Source: Aureitalea sp. L0-47
Lineage (GTDB): Bacteria > Bacteroidota > Bacteroidia > Flavobacteriales > Flavobacteriaceae
Direction: 5' to 3'
DNA length: 64,000 nt
Assembly (NCBI RefSeq): GCF_026126405.1
Contig: NZ_JAFMTQ010000008.1
Coordinates: 62,001 to 126,000 of the forward strand
Both the position numbers and the translations under genes were made by a program. Of this stretch, positions 18,960 through 27,492 are shown one piece after another (position 1 is the first letter of the stretch; each line of letters starts with the position of its first letter). The notes below the pieces were generated by a model. The model worked only from the letters and a program-made list of their open reading frames with translations, had not been told where the DNA came from and did not search any database.

Positions 18960-20300
18960 ATGGAACACGAAAATATTGCTGTTGGGTTAGACATTGGGAC
19001 AACCAAGATCGTTGCCATGATCGGTAGAAAGAACGAGTATGGCAAAATGGAGATCCTGGGTATCGGTAAGTCCAAAAGCCTGGGAGTACACAGGGGTGTG
19101 GTGAATAATATCACACAGACCATTCAATCCATACAGCAAGCGGTACAGGATGCCGAAGCTTCCTCCGATATGAAGATTTCGGAAGTAGTGGTTGGAATTG
19201 CGGGTCAGCACATACGTAGCCTTCAGCATAGCGACTACATCACCCGGTCGAATAGCGACGAGGTGATCGACGAAGAAGATATCGACCGGCTTTGCAACCA
19301 GGTACACAAACTTGTAATGCTGCCGGGAGAGGAGATAATTCACGTGCTTCCGCAGGACTTTAAAGTAGATGGTCAGGCTGAAGTAAAAGAGCCCATCGGT
19401 ATGTATGGAGGTCGATTGGAGGCCAATTTCCATGTAGTAGTTGGGCAGGTTTCATCGATCAGGAATATTGGAAGATGTGTGAAAAGTGCCGGACTGGAAT
19501 TGTCAGGAATTACTCTGGAACCTCTTGCATCTGCCAACGCGGTATTGAGTCAGGAAGAGAAAGAGGCTGGAGTGGCACTTATCGATATAGGGGGCGGTAC
19601 TACCGACCTAGCCATTTTCAAAGATGGTATCATCCGTCATACGGCGGTAATACCGTTTGGTGGAAATGTTATTACTGAAGACATCAAGGAAGGCTGCAGC
19701 ATTATCGAAAAGCAGGCGGAATTGTTGAAAATAAAGTTCGGATCGGCATGGCCGGGAGAAAACAAGGACAACGAGATCGTTTCTATCCCAGGACTTCGAG
19801 GCAGGGAGCCAAAGGAGATCACCTTGAAGAACCTATCCAAGATCATACACGCGAGAGTGGTGGAAATCATTGAGCAGGTATATCTGGAAATTAAGAATTA
19901 CGGTCATGAGGACCAGAAGAAAAAATTGATCGCGGGAATAGTACTTACCGGTGGAGGTGCTCAACTAAAACACCTCAAGCAACTGGTGGAGTACATTTCC
20001 GGAATGGACACTCGAATCGGCTACCCGAACGAACATTTAGCAGGGGATAGTGATTCGGAAACTACGAGTCCGATGTTTGCAACAGCAGTTGGACTGGTAC
20101 TAGATAGTTTGAACAGCAGGGACAAAGCCGCTCAACCAAGCACGGCTGTGGCAATGGAAGAAGCAACTGGTTCGGAGGGGGTAGTTCAGGAGAATGAGAA
20201 TGAAGAAGAGGAAGTGATGGACAATACACCGAAAGAACGCAAGAGGTTCTTCGATAAATGGGCTGAAAAGTTCAAAGAATTTTTAGACAACGCAGAATAA
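18960..20300 (+). CDS. ftsA: Cell division protein FtsA
   Basis: FtsA is an actin-like ATPase that tethers FtsZ to the membrane. The phosphate-1 loop AVGLDIGTTKIVAMIG is at residues 6-21, the phosphate-2 segment ALIDIGGGTTDLAIF is near 205, and LTGGGAQL is near 325. After an acidic linker (about 390-425) the protein ends in a probable amphipathic membrane-binding helix, KRFFDKWAEKFKEFLDNA. Length is 446 aa. It is 35 bp upstream of ftsZ. Confidence 0.95.
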   Translation: MEHENIAVGLDIGTTKIVAMIGRKNEYGKMEILGIGKSKSLGVHRGVVNNITQTIQSIQQAVQDAEASSDMKISEVVVGIAGQHIRSLQHSDYITRSNSDEVIDEEDIDRLCNQVHKLVMLPGEEIIHVLPQDFKVDGQAEVKEPIGMYGGRLEANFHVVVGQVSSIRNIGRCVKSAGLELSGITLEPLASANAVLSQEEKEAGVALIDIGGGTTDLAIFKDGIIRHTAVIPFGGNVITEDIKEGCSIIEKQAELLKIKFGSAWPGENKDNEIVSIPGLRGREPKEITLKNLSKIIHARVVEIIEQVYLEIKNYGHEDQKKKLIAGIVLTGGGAQLKHLKQLVEYISGMDTRIGYPNEHLAGDSDSETTSPMFATAVGLVLDSLNSRDKAAQPSTAVAMEEATGSEGVVQENENEEEEVMDNTPKERKRFFDKWAEKFKEFLDNAE

Positions 20301-20335
20301 GAGAATACAATATACAACCTCACAAAATAAACAAC

Positions 20336-22357
20336 ATGAGCAGCAACACAGAATTTGAAAATATTTCATTCGATCTGCCAAAAAATCAATCGAACGTCAT
20401 CAAGGTAATTGGTGTAGGTGGTGGCGGGAGCAATGCTATTAACCACATGTTTAGCCAGGGAATCAAGGGAGTGGATTTCGTGATCTGTAACACAGATTCC
20501 CAAGCACTTGAGAACAGCCCTGTCCCGATAAAGATCCAATTGGGTGTCTCGCTAACTGAGGGTTTGGGCGCAGGAGCCAATCCTAAGATCGGAGAGCAAT
20601 CGGCCGTAGAGAGCATGGAAGAGATCAAGAACATGCTCACTACCAATACCAAGATGATATTTATCACAGCTGGTATGGGAGGTGGTACTGGTACAGGTGC
20701 AGCTCCTATTATTGCGAAAATGGCCAAGGAGATGGATATTCTAACCGTAGGTATTGTTACGATTCCATTCCAGTTTGAAGGTAAGCTTCGTAATGAGCAG
20801 GCACAGATTGGTGTTGAGAAGCTGCGTCAGAATGTAGATTCTCTCATCGTTATCAATAACAATAAGCTACGCGAGGTTTACGGAAATCTTGGATTTAAAG
20901 CTGGTTTTTCAAAGGCTGATGAAGTTCTTGCTACGGCTGCGAGGGGTATAGCCGAAGTGATCACGCATCACTACACTCAGAATATTGACCTTCGGGATGC
21001 GAAAACCGTGCTGGCAAATAGTGGAACCGCCATTATGGGAAGTTCAAGTGCGACAGGTGCAAATCGTGCAGGAGAAGCGATCAACAAGGCGCTGGATTCA
21101 CCGTTGTTAAATGATAATAAGATTACCGGCGCAAAGAATGTATTGCTTCTGATCGTTTCCGGTTCCGAAGAGATCACGATTGATGAGATTGGAGAGATCA
21201 GTGATCACATCCAGGACGAAGCGGGTCATAGCGCGAATATCATTATGGGTGTTGGGGAAGACGAATCTCTCGAAGGCGCTATTTCGATCACGGTCATCGC
21301 CACCGGATTCAATGCTGAACAGCAGGACGAGATCGTGAATACCGAAACAAAGAAGATCATCCATACACTGGAAGACGAACAAAAAGCCGAGCAAGTGCTT
21401 ACTCCGGAACCAACCGCAACGCCGGTCGAGATCCCGGTGTCTGAAGTTACCCAACAGGCTAAACAAGTGGAAAGCGAACCGGTAATACGACATACATTAT
21501 TCGAGGAGGAGGAAGAAACGGTTGTAGTTCCCAAAACAGAGAAGAAAGCAGAAGCCAAGACGGAATTGACTTTTGAAGGTTATATTGAAACAACAGAATT
21601 GATTAAGAATATCGACGTCACATACTCAGAGATCGATATTCATCATTTAATGGAGTTCGAACAGGTTATCATTAATGAGATCGATGTGAATGATTTTGAA
21701 ATTGTGGATCACAAGGAGGAAGCAGAGGTTGTTCGGGAAGTAAAGGAAGAAGCAGTAGCTCAGGAGCCGGAAGACCAGATGTTGATGTTTGATCTGCCTG
21801 CGGTTTCTTCTGATGACACCGCTGAGGCTCCAAAGAAGAAGGAACTCGATATAGAGGTAGCTACTTCTAGCATTGAAGAAATTGAAGTTAAAGATGCCAT
21901 TGAAGTAGTCCCGGTAACCGAAGTGACTGGCGAAGGTGTTAAGCGTTATAGTTTGGATGATTACCAGGAGATGGAAACCATGCTTAATGAGGCAAAACCA
22001 GGTGATACTGAGGACGAAGAAGTTGCCTTTTCTACACGCACTGTAGAAAGTCCGGATACTGATGAGAAAGCCGATGATGAACCTGCCGATCCATTAAATA
22101 CACCTATTTCCAAGCTTTTAAAGGATAGAACGGAAGAGCGCAAGAAGAAAATGAAGGAGTTCAATTACAAGTTCAGGAATAGCGCATCTAAGATCGAGGA
22201 TATTGAAAAGCAACCGGCGTATAAGCGTGCGGGCATCGATCTGGACGAGACCAAGAACTCCGGAGACACCAATATTTCGAGGACTTCTGTGAACACAGAC
22301 GATGATGATATTGAATTGCGATCCAACAACTCATTCCTCCATGACAATGTAGATTAA
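20336..22357 (+). CDS. ftsZ: Cell division protein FtsZ with a long acidic C-terminal tail
   Basis: FtsZ is the tubulin-like GTPase that forms the division ring. The GTPase core (about residues 15-330) has the nucleotide loop IKVIGVGGGGSNAINHM and the tubulin signature GGGTGTGAAP near 117-126. The protein is 673 aa against about 380 in E. coli. The extra 300 residues are low-complexity, rich in Glu, Val and Thr, and probably disordered. It ends in SNNSFLHDNVD, so no typical FtsZ C-terminal peptide is obvious at the very end. A strong terminator follows. Confidence 0.95.
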   Translation: MSSNTEFENISFDLPKNQSNVIKVIGVGGGGSNAINHMFSQGIKGVDFVICNTDSQALENSPVPIKIQLGVSLTEGLGAGANPKIGEQSAVESMEEIKNMLTTNTKMIFITAGMGGGTGTGAAPIIAKMAKEMDILTVGIVTIPFQFEGKLRNEQAQIGVEKLRQNVDSLIVINNNKLREVYGNLGFKAGFSKADEVLATAARGIAEVITHHYTQNIDLRDAKTVLANSGTAIMGSSSATGANRAGEAINKALDSPLLNDNKITGAKNVLLLIVSGSEEITIDEIGEISDHIQDEAGHSANIIMGVGEDESLEGAISITVIATGFNAEQQDEIVNTETKKIIHTLEDEQKAEQVLTPEPTATPVEIPVSEVTQQAKQVESEPVIRHTLFEEEEETVVVPKTEKKAEAKTELTFEGYIETTELIKNIDVTYSEIDIHHLMEFEQVIINEIDVNDFEIVDHKEEAEVVREVKEEAVAQEPEDQMLMFDLPAVSSDDTAEAPKKKELDIEVATSSIEEIEVKDAIEVVPVTEVTGEGVKRYSLDDYQEMETMLNEAKPGDTEDEEVAFSTRTVESPDTDEKADDEPADPLNTPISKLLKDRTEERKKKMKEFNYKFRNSASKIEDIEKQPAYKRAGIDLDETKNSGDTNISRTSVNTDDDDIELRSNNSFLHDNVD

Positions 22358-22383
22358 TTGTTTAGATTAAATCGTTGCAGACG

Positions 22384-22421
22384 GCCCGCGGTGAATGTAA
22401 TTTGCCGCGGGCTATTCTTTT
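22384..22421 (+). terminator. Rho-independent terminator after ftsZ
   Basis: The stem GCCCGCGG (22384-22391) pairs perfectly with CCGCGGGC (22405-22412), with a 13-nt loop and a T-rich tail. It lies 27 bp after the ftsZ stop and closes the dcw cluster. Confidence 0.85.
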
Positions 22422-22440
22422 CAGGAAATTAATAATTATG

Positions 22441-22448
22441 TATCTTCG
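22441..22448 (+). promoter_or_regulatory. -7 element for the yqeY-like gene
   Basis: TATCTTCG matches TAnnTTTG with one mismatch and lies 22 nt before the start codon at 22470, just after the ftsZ terminator. The downstream tRNA has no promoter of its own that I can see, so this may serve both. Confidence 0.45.
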
Positions 22449-22469
22449 CGGTCTGATTAAACAACGGAT

Positions 22470-22919
22470 ATGAGTTTACAGAAAAAGGTCATGGATGCGA
22501 TGAAAGTCGCAATGAAAGAGAAGGATACAGTTGCCCTGCAATCGCTGCGTGCGGTGAAGTCGGCTATACTTTTAGCCCAGACAGAAGAAGGTGCTTCTGA
22601 GGAGCTTTCCCAGGACCAGGAACTCAAATTATTGCAGAAACTTGTGAAGCAGCGCAAGGACAGTGCGAGTATCTTTACCGAACAGGGAAGAGATGATCTC
22701 GCCGCTCCTGAACTTGCCGAAGCTGAAGTAATTGGGCAATTCCTCCCAGCACAAATGGGCGAGGAAGAAATTGCGAAAGTTGTAGATGAAATTATCGCAC
22801 AAACCGGTGCCAGTTCCATGAAAGACATGGGTAAGGTGATGGGTATGGCGAACAAGGCAATGGCCGGCAGGGCGGATGGTAAGACCATTTCGACGCTTGT
22901 TAAGGCTAGGTTGTCATAA
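22470..22919 (+). CDS. GatB/YqeY domain-containing protein
   Basis: A 149-residue protein of the YqeY family, related to the tail domain of the GatB subunit of the tRNA-dependent amidotransferase. Family features are the N-terminal helix MSLQKKVMDAMKVAMKEKD, the block LQSLRAVKSAILLAQ and the C-terminal GKVMGMANKAMAGRADGK. The function of stand-alone YqeY is not established, although tRNA interaction is suspected from the GatB relationship. It lies between ftsZ and a tRNA-Arg gene. Confidence 0.92.
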   Translation: MSLQKKVMDAMKVAMKEKDTVALQSLRAVKSAILLAQTEEGASEELSQDQELKLLQKLVKQRKDSASIFTEQGRDDLAAPELAEAEVIGQFLPAQMGEEEIAKVVDEIIAQTGASSMKDMGKVMGMANKAMAGRADGKTISTLVKARLS

Positions 22920-22930
22920 AGAAATATACA

Positions 22931-22952
22931 TTCCTGCCTATGCAGGAATTTT
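22931..22952 (+). terminator. Hairpin directly abutting the tRNA gene
   Basis: TTCCTGC (22931-22937) pairs with GCAGGAA (22942-22948) across a CTAT loop and is followed by TTTT (22949-22952). The T tract ends one base before the tRNA. It looks like a weak terminator for the yqeY-like gene, or a processing signal if the tRNA is made by read-through. Confidence 0.6.
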
Positions 22953-23026
22953 GGCCCCGTAGTTCAACTGGATAGAATATCAGATTTCGGCTCTGAGGGT
23001 TGGGGGTTCGAATCCTCCCGGGGTCA
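22953..23026 (+). tRNA. tRNA-Arg, anticodon UCG
   Basis: The 74 nt fold as a normal cloverleaf. The acceptor stem is GGCCCCG/CGGGGTC with one G-U pair. The D arm is GTTC/GAAT. The anticodon stem TCAGA/TCTGA (22980-22984/22992-22996) encloses the loop TTTCGGC, giving anticodon TCG at 22987-22989, which reads CGA and related arginine codons. A 5-nt variable loop and a T arm with loop TTCGAAT follow. The discriminator base is A at 23026; CCA is not encoded. Confidence 0.95.
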
Positions 23027-23055
23027 CGAATAAGCCGAAAAAAAGGTGAAAACGA

Positions 23056-23091
23056 GCGAGTTTCCTAAAAAGGAAGCTCGCTTTCTTTTTT
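23056..23091 (+). terminator. Rho-independent terminator after tRNA-Arg
   Basis: GCGAGTTTCCT (23056-23066) pairs with AGGAAGCTCGC (23071-23081), 11 bp with one G-U pair, loop AAAA, followed by TTTCTTTTTT. It lies 30 bp after the tRNA. Confidence 0.88.
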
Positions 23092-23170
23092 GGAACGAAG
23101 TGAGGCTTTCTTTTTTCGGCTTTCAAAGCGGAGCTTTGTGAGGATCACGAGGTGAATCCTTGACGGAGCC

Positions 23171-23290
23171 GACGAGGAAGCCCGAAGGGAATCCTCGAGG
23201 TGGAGTTTTGTGTTTTTTCAAAGCGGATCTGATGAGGAAGCCCGAAGGGAATCCTCGAGGTGGAGTTTTGTGTTTTTTCAAAAGCGGAAT
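23171..23290. repeat. Two tandem 60-bp repeats
   Basis: The units 23171-23230 and 23231-23290 are direct repeats with a 60-bp period. The stretch 23174-23222 is identical to 23234-23282 (49 bp without a mismatch). Because 60 is a multiple of three, the repeat leaves a short frame open that reads RKPEGNPRGGVLCFFK twice. I take this to be a by-product and not a gene. Confidence 0.85.
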
Positions 23291-23426
23291 GAAACAAGAT
23301 ACACTATGCGTCAGCATTGGTTTTCTATTTGCAAAGGAGAGTCAATTGAGGATCACGCTGTAATCCGATTGTTTTCAAAAGCGGAATGAAACAAGATACA
23401 CTATGCTTCAGCATTAGTTTTCTATT
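23275..23426. repeat. Two 55-bp direct repeats 97 bp apart
   Basis: Positions 23275-23329 and 23372-23426 match at 53 of 55 bases, starting TTTTCAAAAGCGG and ending TTTTCTATT. They follow the 60-bp tandem pair and share its TTTTTCAAA(A)GCGG segment, which suggests that the units arose from one another by duplication. Confidence 0.8.
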
Positions 23427-23570
23427 AATCCATTGAGGATCACGCAGTAATCCTCCAGAACGAGTAATAAGATATCCTTCAAAGAACTTAACCCCAACTT
23501 CATACCTAGTTGACACCCAGTTAACCTTGGGTTTGTTACTTTATATGTTATAACCACCGAGAGCATATTG

Positions 23571-25826
23571 ATGTTAGACATCTACCTTGTTATACTGGTT
23601 CTCTTATTCGTACTGGCCATTTCCGATTTGATCGTGGGAGTGAGCAATGACGCGGTTAACTTCCTGAATTCTGCCATAGGCTCTAAAGTAGCCACTCGCC
23701 GAACCATAATGATCGTGGCCAGCCTGGGGATACTGGTGGGAGCTACTTTTTCCAGTGGAATGATGGAAGTGGCGAGGAAGGGGATCTTCAATCCGGAATA
23801 CTTCTATTTTGCCGAGATCATGACCATCTTTATGGCGGTAATGATCACAGATATCATACTGCTCGATCTCTTCAATACCTTCGGAATGCCTACTTCCACT
23901 ACTGTATCAATTGTATTCGAGTTATTAGGTGCGGCAGTCGCAGTGTCTCTTCTGAAGATCCTTTCCGAAGGGGAAAATGCGGGTACTCTTGGAGATTATA
24001 TTAATTCTTCAAGTGCTATTTTAATTATTTCGGGCATCTTTATTTCGGTGCTCATCGCCTTTGTGATAGGTGCCCTGGTGCAATATATTTCCAGGATTTT
24101 ATTTACGTTCAACATTCAGAAAAAATTGAAAGTGGTAGGCTCGGTATGGAGTGGGCTGGCACTTTCGGCATTGACATATTTCCTTTTGATCAAGGGTGTA
24201 AAAGGGGCCTCTTTTGTTTCCGGTACGTTTATTAGCTGGGTTCAGGAAAATACCCTGGTATTATTGACCGTATCCTTTGTTTTTTGGAGCATAGTGATGT
24301 ATTTGCTATACGTTGTGCTGAAAGTAAACATCCTACGCATCGTGGTTCTCTTCGGAACCTTCGCGCTAGCAATGGCCTTTGCCGGAAACGACCTCGTAAA
24401 TTTCATAGGGGTACCTATAGCCGGTTTCGAATCTTATCAGAATTGGGTGGCTTCCGGCGAAGAACCTACGAGTCTCGTTATGTCTTTTCTGAATGAACCT
24501 ATACGGACAGACACCTATATGCTGGTTATCGCCGGGGGAATAATGATCGTAACACTATGGTTCTCTAAAAAAGCGCGTTCCGTCACCGAAACCGAAGTGA
24601 ACCTTGGCCGTCAGGACGAAGGATCCGAGCGATTTAAACCTAATCTACTCGCAAAGGGTATTGTTCGCTATTCTATTGCAATTGGAAACAGTGTTGACCG
24701 ATTAGTGCCTGTGAGCTGGTCAAATAGAATAGCTCGAAGCTTTAAACCTGTGGCAGTGATGGCTTCGGATAAAACACATCGAGATAAACCTGCGTTCGAC
24801 TTGCTGCGTGCCTCGGTGAATCTCACGGTTGCCAGTATCCTTATCGCCCTCGCTACCTCATTTAAACTACCACTAAGTACAACCTATGTGTCTTTTATGG
24901 TGGCCATGGGTACTTCACTAGCCGATAAGGCCTGGAGTAGGAGTAGTGCTGTATTCAGGGTTTCCGGAGTGATCAATGTGATAGGTGGATGGTTTTTTAC
25001 GGCTATCGTTGCCTTTTCTGCATCGGCGGTCTTCGCCCTCTGTATATTTTATTTTGGTTTCACTGCCATCGTTCTGCTTATGATGCTTGCAGTGTTTCTT
25101 ATTACACGGACCTTTATGATGCATCGTAAAAAAGAAAAGGTTAAATCACGGACCAAGGCCCTTGAAAGTGAAACAAGTGCCCTCGGTTCTTCACAGATCA
25201 TAAGTGAGACAAAACAAAAAGTTGGTGAGATGCTGGAGTTGGTGAGGAAAGTGTATGTTTCTTCTCTAACTGGTCTAATTCAGGAGGATCCCGCGAGGTT
25301 AAAGCGAGCTAAAGAAAAAACCAAAGAACTACTTCTGGAGAACGAATTGATGCAAAAACGCCTTTACGGACTCATCAAGCGCATAGCTCCCGAACATAAG
25401 GACGCAGGAAGATTGTACTTGTTAATTTATCATCATGAACAGGATTTTCTTCAGTCGATATCACTAATCGTAAAATCATGCAGAACTCATGTTTCTAATA
25501 GCATGACTCCGGTTAACGGTCGACATTCGGGAGTGATTCTGGAAATGAGTAAAGAGGTAGACGAATATCTCAAATACCTTAGTGATTTGATTGTTTCGGG
25601 TGATTTCAAAGGTGTAGAGACGGCATTGAATACCAAAAGAGCCCTTCTCCATTGGTTAGAGGACAGACTCGATGCTCAAATGGATGGGATCCAGGCAGGG
25701 GAATTCGGGATGCGTCAGAGTTTGTTGCTGTTCACCATTTTCCTGGAGACTAAAGACCTGGTAGCGGTTGCCGCCCGGTTTGCAAAACTTTACAATCGAA
25801 TTCAGAAATCTTCCGAAGGAAAATAA
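23571..25826 (+). CDS. Inorganic phosphate transporter, PiT family, with C-terminal cytoplasmic domain
   Basis: A 751-residue membrane protein. The N-terminal half has the PiT signature (GVSNDAVNFLNSAIGSK at about residue 20) and a second copy is visible further on (FAGNDLVNFIGVPIAG). About 10-12 membrane helices reach residue 520. After these come about 230 soluble helical residues, which resemble a PhoU-like helical bundle (SKEVDEYLKYLSDLI; LHWLEDRLDAQMDGI). The start ATG at 23571 follows a TTG that could be read as an alternative start. PiT carriers take up phosphate with protons or sodium. The gene stands alone. Confidence 0.9.
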   Translation: MLDIYLVILVLLFVLAISDLIVGVSNDAVNFLNSAIGSKVATRRTIMIVASLGILVGATFSSGMMEVARKGIFNPEYFYFAEIMTIFMAVMITDIILLDLFNTFGMPTSTTVSIVFELLGAAVAVSLLKILSEGENAGTLGDYINSSSAILIISGIFISVLIAFVIGALVQYISRILFTFNIQKKLKVVGSVWSGLALSALTYFLLIKGVKGASFVSGTFISWVQENTLVLLTVSFVFWSIVMYLLYVVLKVNILRIVVLFGTFALAMAFAGNDLVNFIGVPIAGFESYQNWVASGEEPTSLVMSFLNEPIRTDTYMLVIAGGIMIVTLWFSKKARSVTETEVNLGRQDEGSERFKPNLLAKGIVRYSIAIGNSVDRLVPVSWSNRIARSFKPVAVMASDKTHRDKPAFDLLRASVNLTVASILIALATSFKLPLSTTYVSFMVAMGTSLADKAWSRSSAVFRVSGVINVIGGWFFTAIVAFSASAVFALCIFYFGFTAIVLLMMLAVFLITRTFMMHRKKEKVKSRTKALESETSALGSSQIISETKQKVGEMLELVRKVYVSSLTGLIQEDPARLKRAKEKTKELLLENELMQKRLYGLIKRIAPEHKDAGRLYLLIYHHEQDFLQSISLIVKSCRTHVSNSMTPVNGRHSGVILEMSKEVDEYLKYLSDLIVSGDFKGVETALNTKRALLHWLEDRLDAQMDGIQAGEFGMRQSLLLFTIFLETKDLVAVAARFAKLYNRIQKSSEGK

Positions 25827-25884
25827 TAACCACATCATAGACTATAGACCGAGTTGGTTGATACTAAAGGGTATAAATTCTATC

Positions 25885-25927
25885 TGATTAATATCATAGT
25901 TATTAGGAAGAATGACAGATACCTTTG
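25885..25927 (+). promoter_or_regulatory. Crp/Fnr-type site and -7 element of the mla operon
   Basis: The site CTGATTAATATCAT has the core TGA-N6-TCA at 25885-25896 (centre 25890.5). A perfect -7 element TACCTTTG lies at 25920-25927. The first T of TTT (25924) is 33.5 nt from the site centre, which puts the site at about -41.5 relative to the expected transcription start. The start codon of the permease gene is at 25953. Confidence 0.7.
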
Positions 25928-25952
25928 ATAGTTAGGCAATATCACCATAGGA

Positions 25953-26738
25953 ATGAAAGGTCCGGAAAATATACGATCCAGGGCAGTCTCCTTTTTTACC
26001 GAAATTGGAGAGATCTCCTATTTTGCCTTGCGATTCTTTCGAGAGGTTTTCAGGCCACCATTTGAATTCCGGGAACTTATCCGACAGTGCTACAATATTG
26101 GTAACCGCTCACTTTTATTAGTTTGTGTTACGGGGTTTATCCTCGGGCTGGTATTCACGCTACAGTCGCGCCCCACTTTGATGGAATTCGGGGCCGAGTC
26201 CTGGATGCCTTCCATGGTGAGTATTTCCATAGTAAGGGAAATTGGACCAGTGATCATTGCCCTGATCTGTGCCGGTAGGATAGGATCTGGGATAGGAGCG
26301 GAGCTGGGTTCCATGCGAGTAACCGAACAGATCGATGCTATGGAGGTTTCGGGTACAAATCCGTTTAAATACCTTGTAGTTACCCGGATAGTAGCAACGA
26401 CACTAATGCTGCCACTGCTAATTGTAATTGGAGATACCGTTGCTTTATTAGGTTCCGCGATGGTGGAGAATTTGAAAGGGGCAGTATCTTACCAGTTATA
26501 TTTTAACGAAGTGTTCGATGCCCTGAAGTATTCTGATATTGTACCTGCCACTATCAAGTCGTTCTTCTTCGGATTTGCCATTGGCCTCGTTGGTTGTTAC
26601 AAGGGATATTACTGTAGCAAGGGCACTGTAGGGGTAGGTGAAGCATCGAATGCGGCCGTAGTGTATACTTCCATGTTGTTGTTCGTTATTGACTTTATAG
26701 CTGTATTTGTAACCGATATCTTTTTTGAAGTGCAATGA
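25953..26738 (+). CDS. mlaE: MlaE-type ABC transporter permease
   Basis: A 261-residue permease of the YrbE/MlaE family with about five or six membrane helices. Conserved blocks are FILGLVFTLQ, SIVREIGPVIIALICAGRIGSGIGAELGSM and RVTEQIDAMEVSGTNPFKYLVVTR. In proteobacteria this family moves phospholipids between the outer and inner membranes. It overlaps the ATPase gene by 4 bp. The operon has its own Crp/Fnr-type promoter. Confidence 0.92.
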   Translation: MKGPENIRSRAVSFFTEIGEISYFALRFFREVFRPPFEFRELIRQCYNIGNRSLLLVCVTGFILGLVFTLQSRPTLMEFGAESWMPSMVSISIVREIGPVIIALICAGRIGSGIGAELGSMRVTEQIDAMEVSGTNPFKYLVVTRIVATTLMLPLLIVIGDTVALLGSAMVENLKGAVSYQLYFNEVFDALKYSDIVPATIKSFFFGFAIGLVGCYKGYYCSKGTVGVGEASNAAVVYTSMLLFVIDFIAVFVTDIFFEVQ

Positions 26739-27487
26739 AAGAAGATCGATCCATAGCGCCTGTTTTAGAACTGAGAGCCTTAAAAAAGAGCTTCGGAGAT
26801 AATCACGTGCTTAAGGGATTTGATCTACAACTACACGAAGGTGAGATCCTGGTGGTCATGGGTAAATCGGGATCAGGTAAATCGGTTATGATCAAGTGTC
26901 TGGTAGGCCTTATGCAGGCTGATGCAGGAGTGATTCGGATAAAGGGGTATAATATTACCGAATTAGGGCAAACAGAGCTTGACATACTCCGTACAGAGAT
27001 CGGTTTCCTTTTCCAGGGAAGCGCCCTGTACGATTCCATGACGGTTCGTGAGAACCTCGAATTCCCGCTTCGGCACCACAAAGAAAAACTGAGGATCACA
27101 GAGACCAACGAACAACTTGTATTGGAAGCGCTTGAAAACGTCGGGCTGGCTGAAGCTATCGACCTTATGCCCGCAGAACTTTCGGGAGGAATGAAACGAA
27201 GGGTAGCGCTTGCAAGGGCACTGATACTGAAACCAAGGATCATTCTGTACGATGAACCTACCACAGGTCTGGACCCCATCACGTCGAAAGAGATCATTCA
27301 TTTGATGCGTAACATTCAGAAGAAATATAAAACCTCCGCTCTTATCATTACCCATGATGTGGATTGTGCGAGAGTGATCGCAGACCGTATCATTTTGCTG
27401 GTAGACGGAGTGAATTACATTGAAGGAACCTACCAGGAATTGATTCGATCGGACGATCCAAAGGTGCAGGCCTTCTTTAAAACATAG
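26735..27487 (+). CDS. mlaF: MlaF-type ABC transporter ATP-binding protein
   Basis: A 250-residue ABC ATPase: Walker A GKSGSGKS at about residue 42, Q-loop FLFQGSALYDSMTVREN, signature LSGGMKRRVALARAL at about 148, Walker B IILYDEPTTGLDP, and a switch His in ITHD. The Q-loop and the signature MKRR are typical of the Mla/Ttg2 subfamily. It lies between the permease and MCE genes, which fixes the assignment. Confidence 0.93.
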   Translation: MKEDRSIAPVLELRALKKSFGDNHVLKGFDLQLHEGEILVVMGKSGSGKSVMIKCLVGLMQADAGVIRIKGYNITELGQTELDILRTEIGFLFQGSALYDSMTVRENLEFPLRHHKEKLRITETNEQLVLEALENVGLAEAIDLMPAELSGGMKRRVALARALILKPRIILYDEPTTGLDPITSKEIIHLMRNIQKKYKTSALIITHDVDCARVIADRIILLVDGVNYIEGTYQELIRSDDPKVQAFFKT

Positions 27488-27492
27488 AAATC

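Larger units (their letters stand above)
23139..23457. repeat. Degenerate stem-loop copies with AGGAT...ATCCT arms
   Basis: TGAGGATCACG occurs at 23139-23149, 23347-23357 and 23434-23444. Each is followed within 3-8 nt by GTGAATCCT or GTAATCC, so each can form a small hairpin. The copy at 23436-23456 has the arms GAGGAT and ATCCTC. The 60-bp units in between carry a related GAGGA...TCCTC pair. The whole stretch 23100-23567 has no credible gene and appears to be a decayed array of related hairpin elements downstream of the tRNA. Confidence 0.6.

Noticed and set aside
23160-23363. Open frame reading RKPEGNPRGGVLCFFK twice after the tRNA
   Set aside because: It arises from the 60-bp direct repeat, whose length is a multiple of three. 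There is no promoter, no similarity to a known protein, and the opposite strand is equally open.
23139-23457. CRISPR array
   Set aside because: The repeat units are 55-60 bp, few, and next to each other without regular unique spacers. No cas gene is present.
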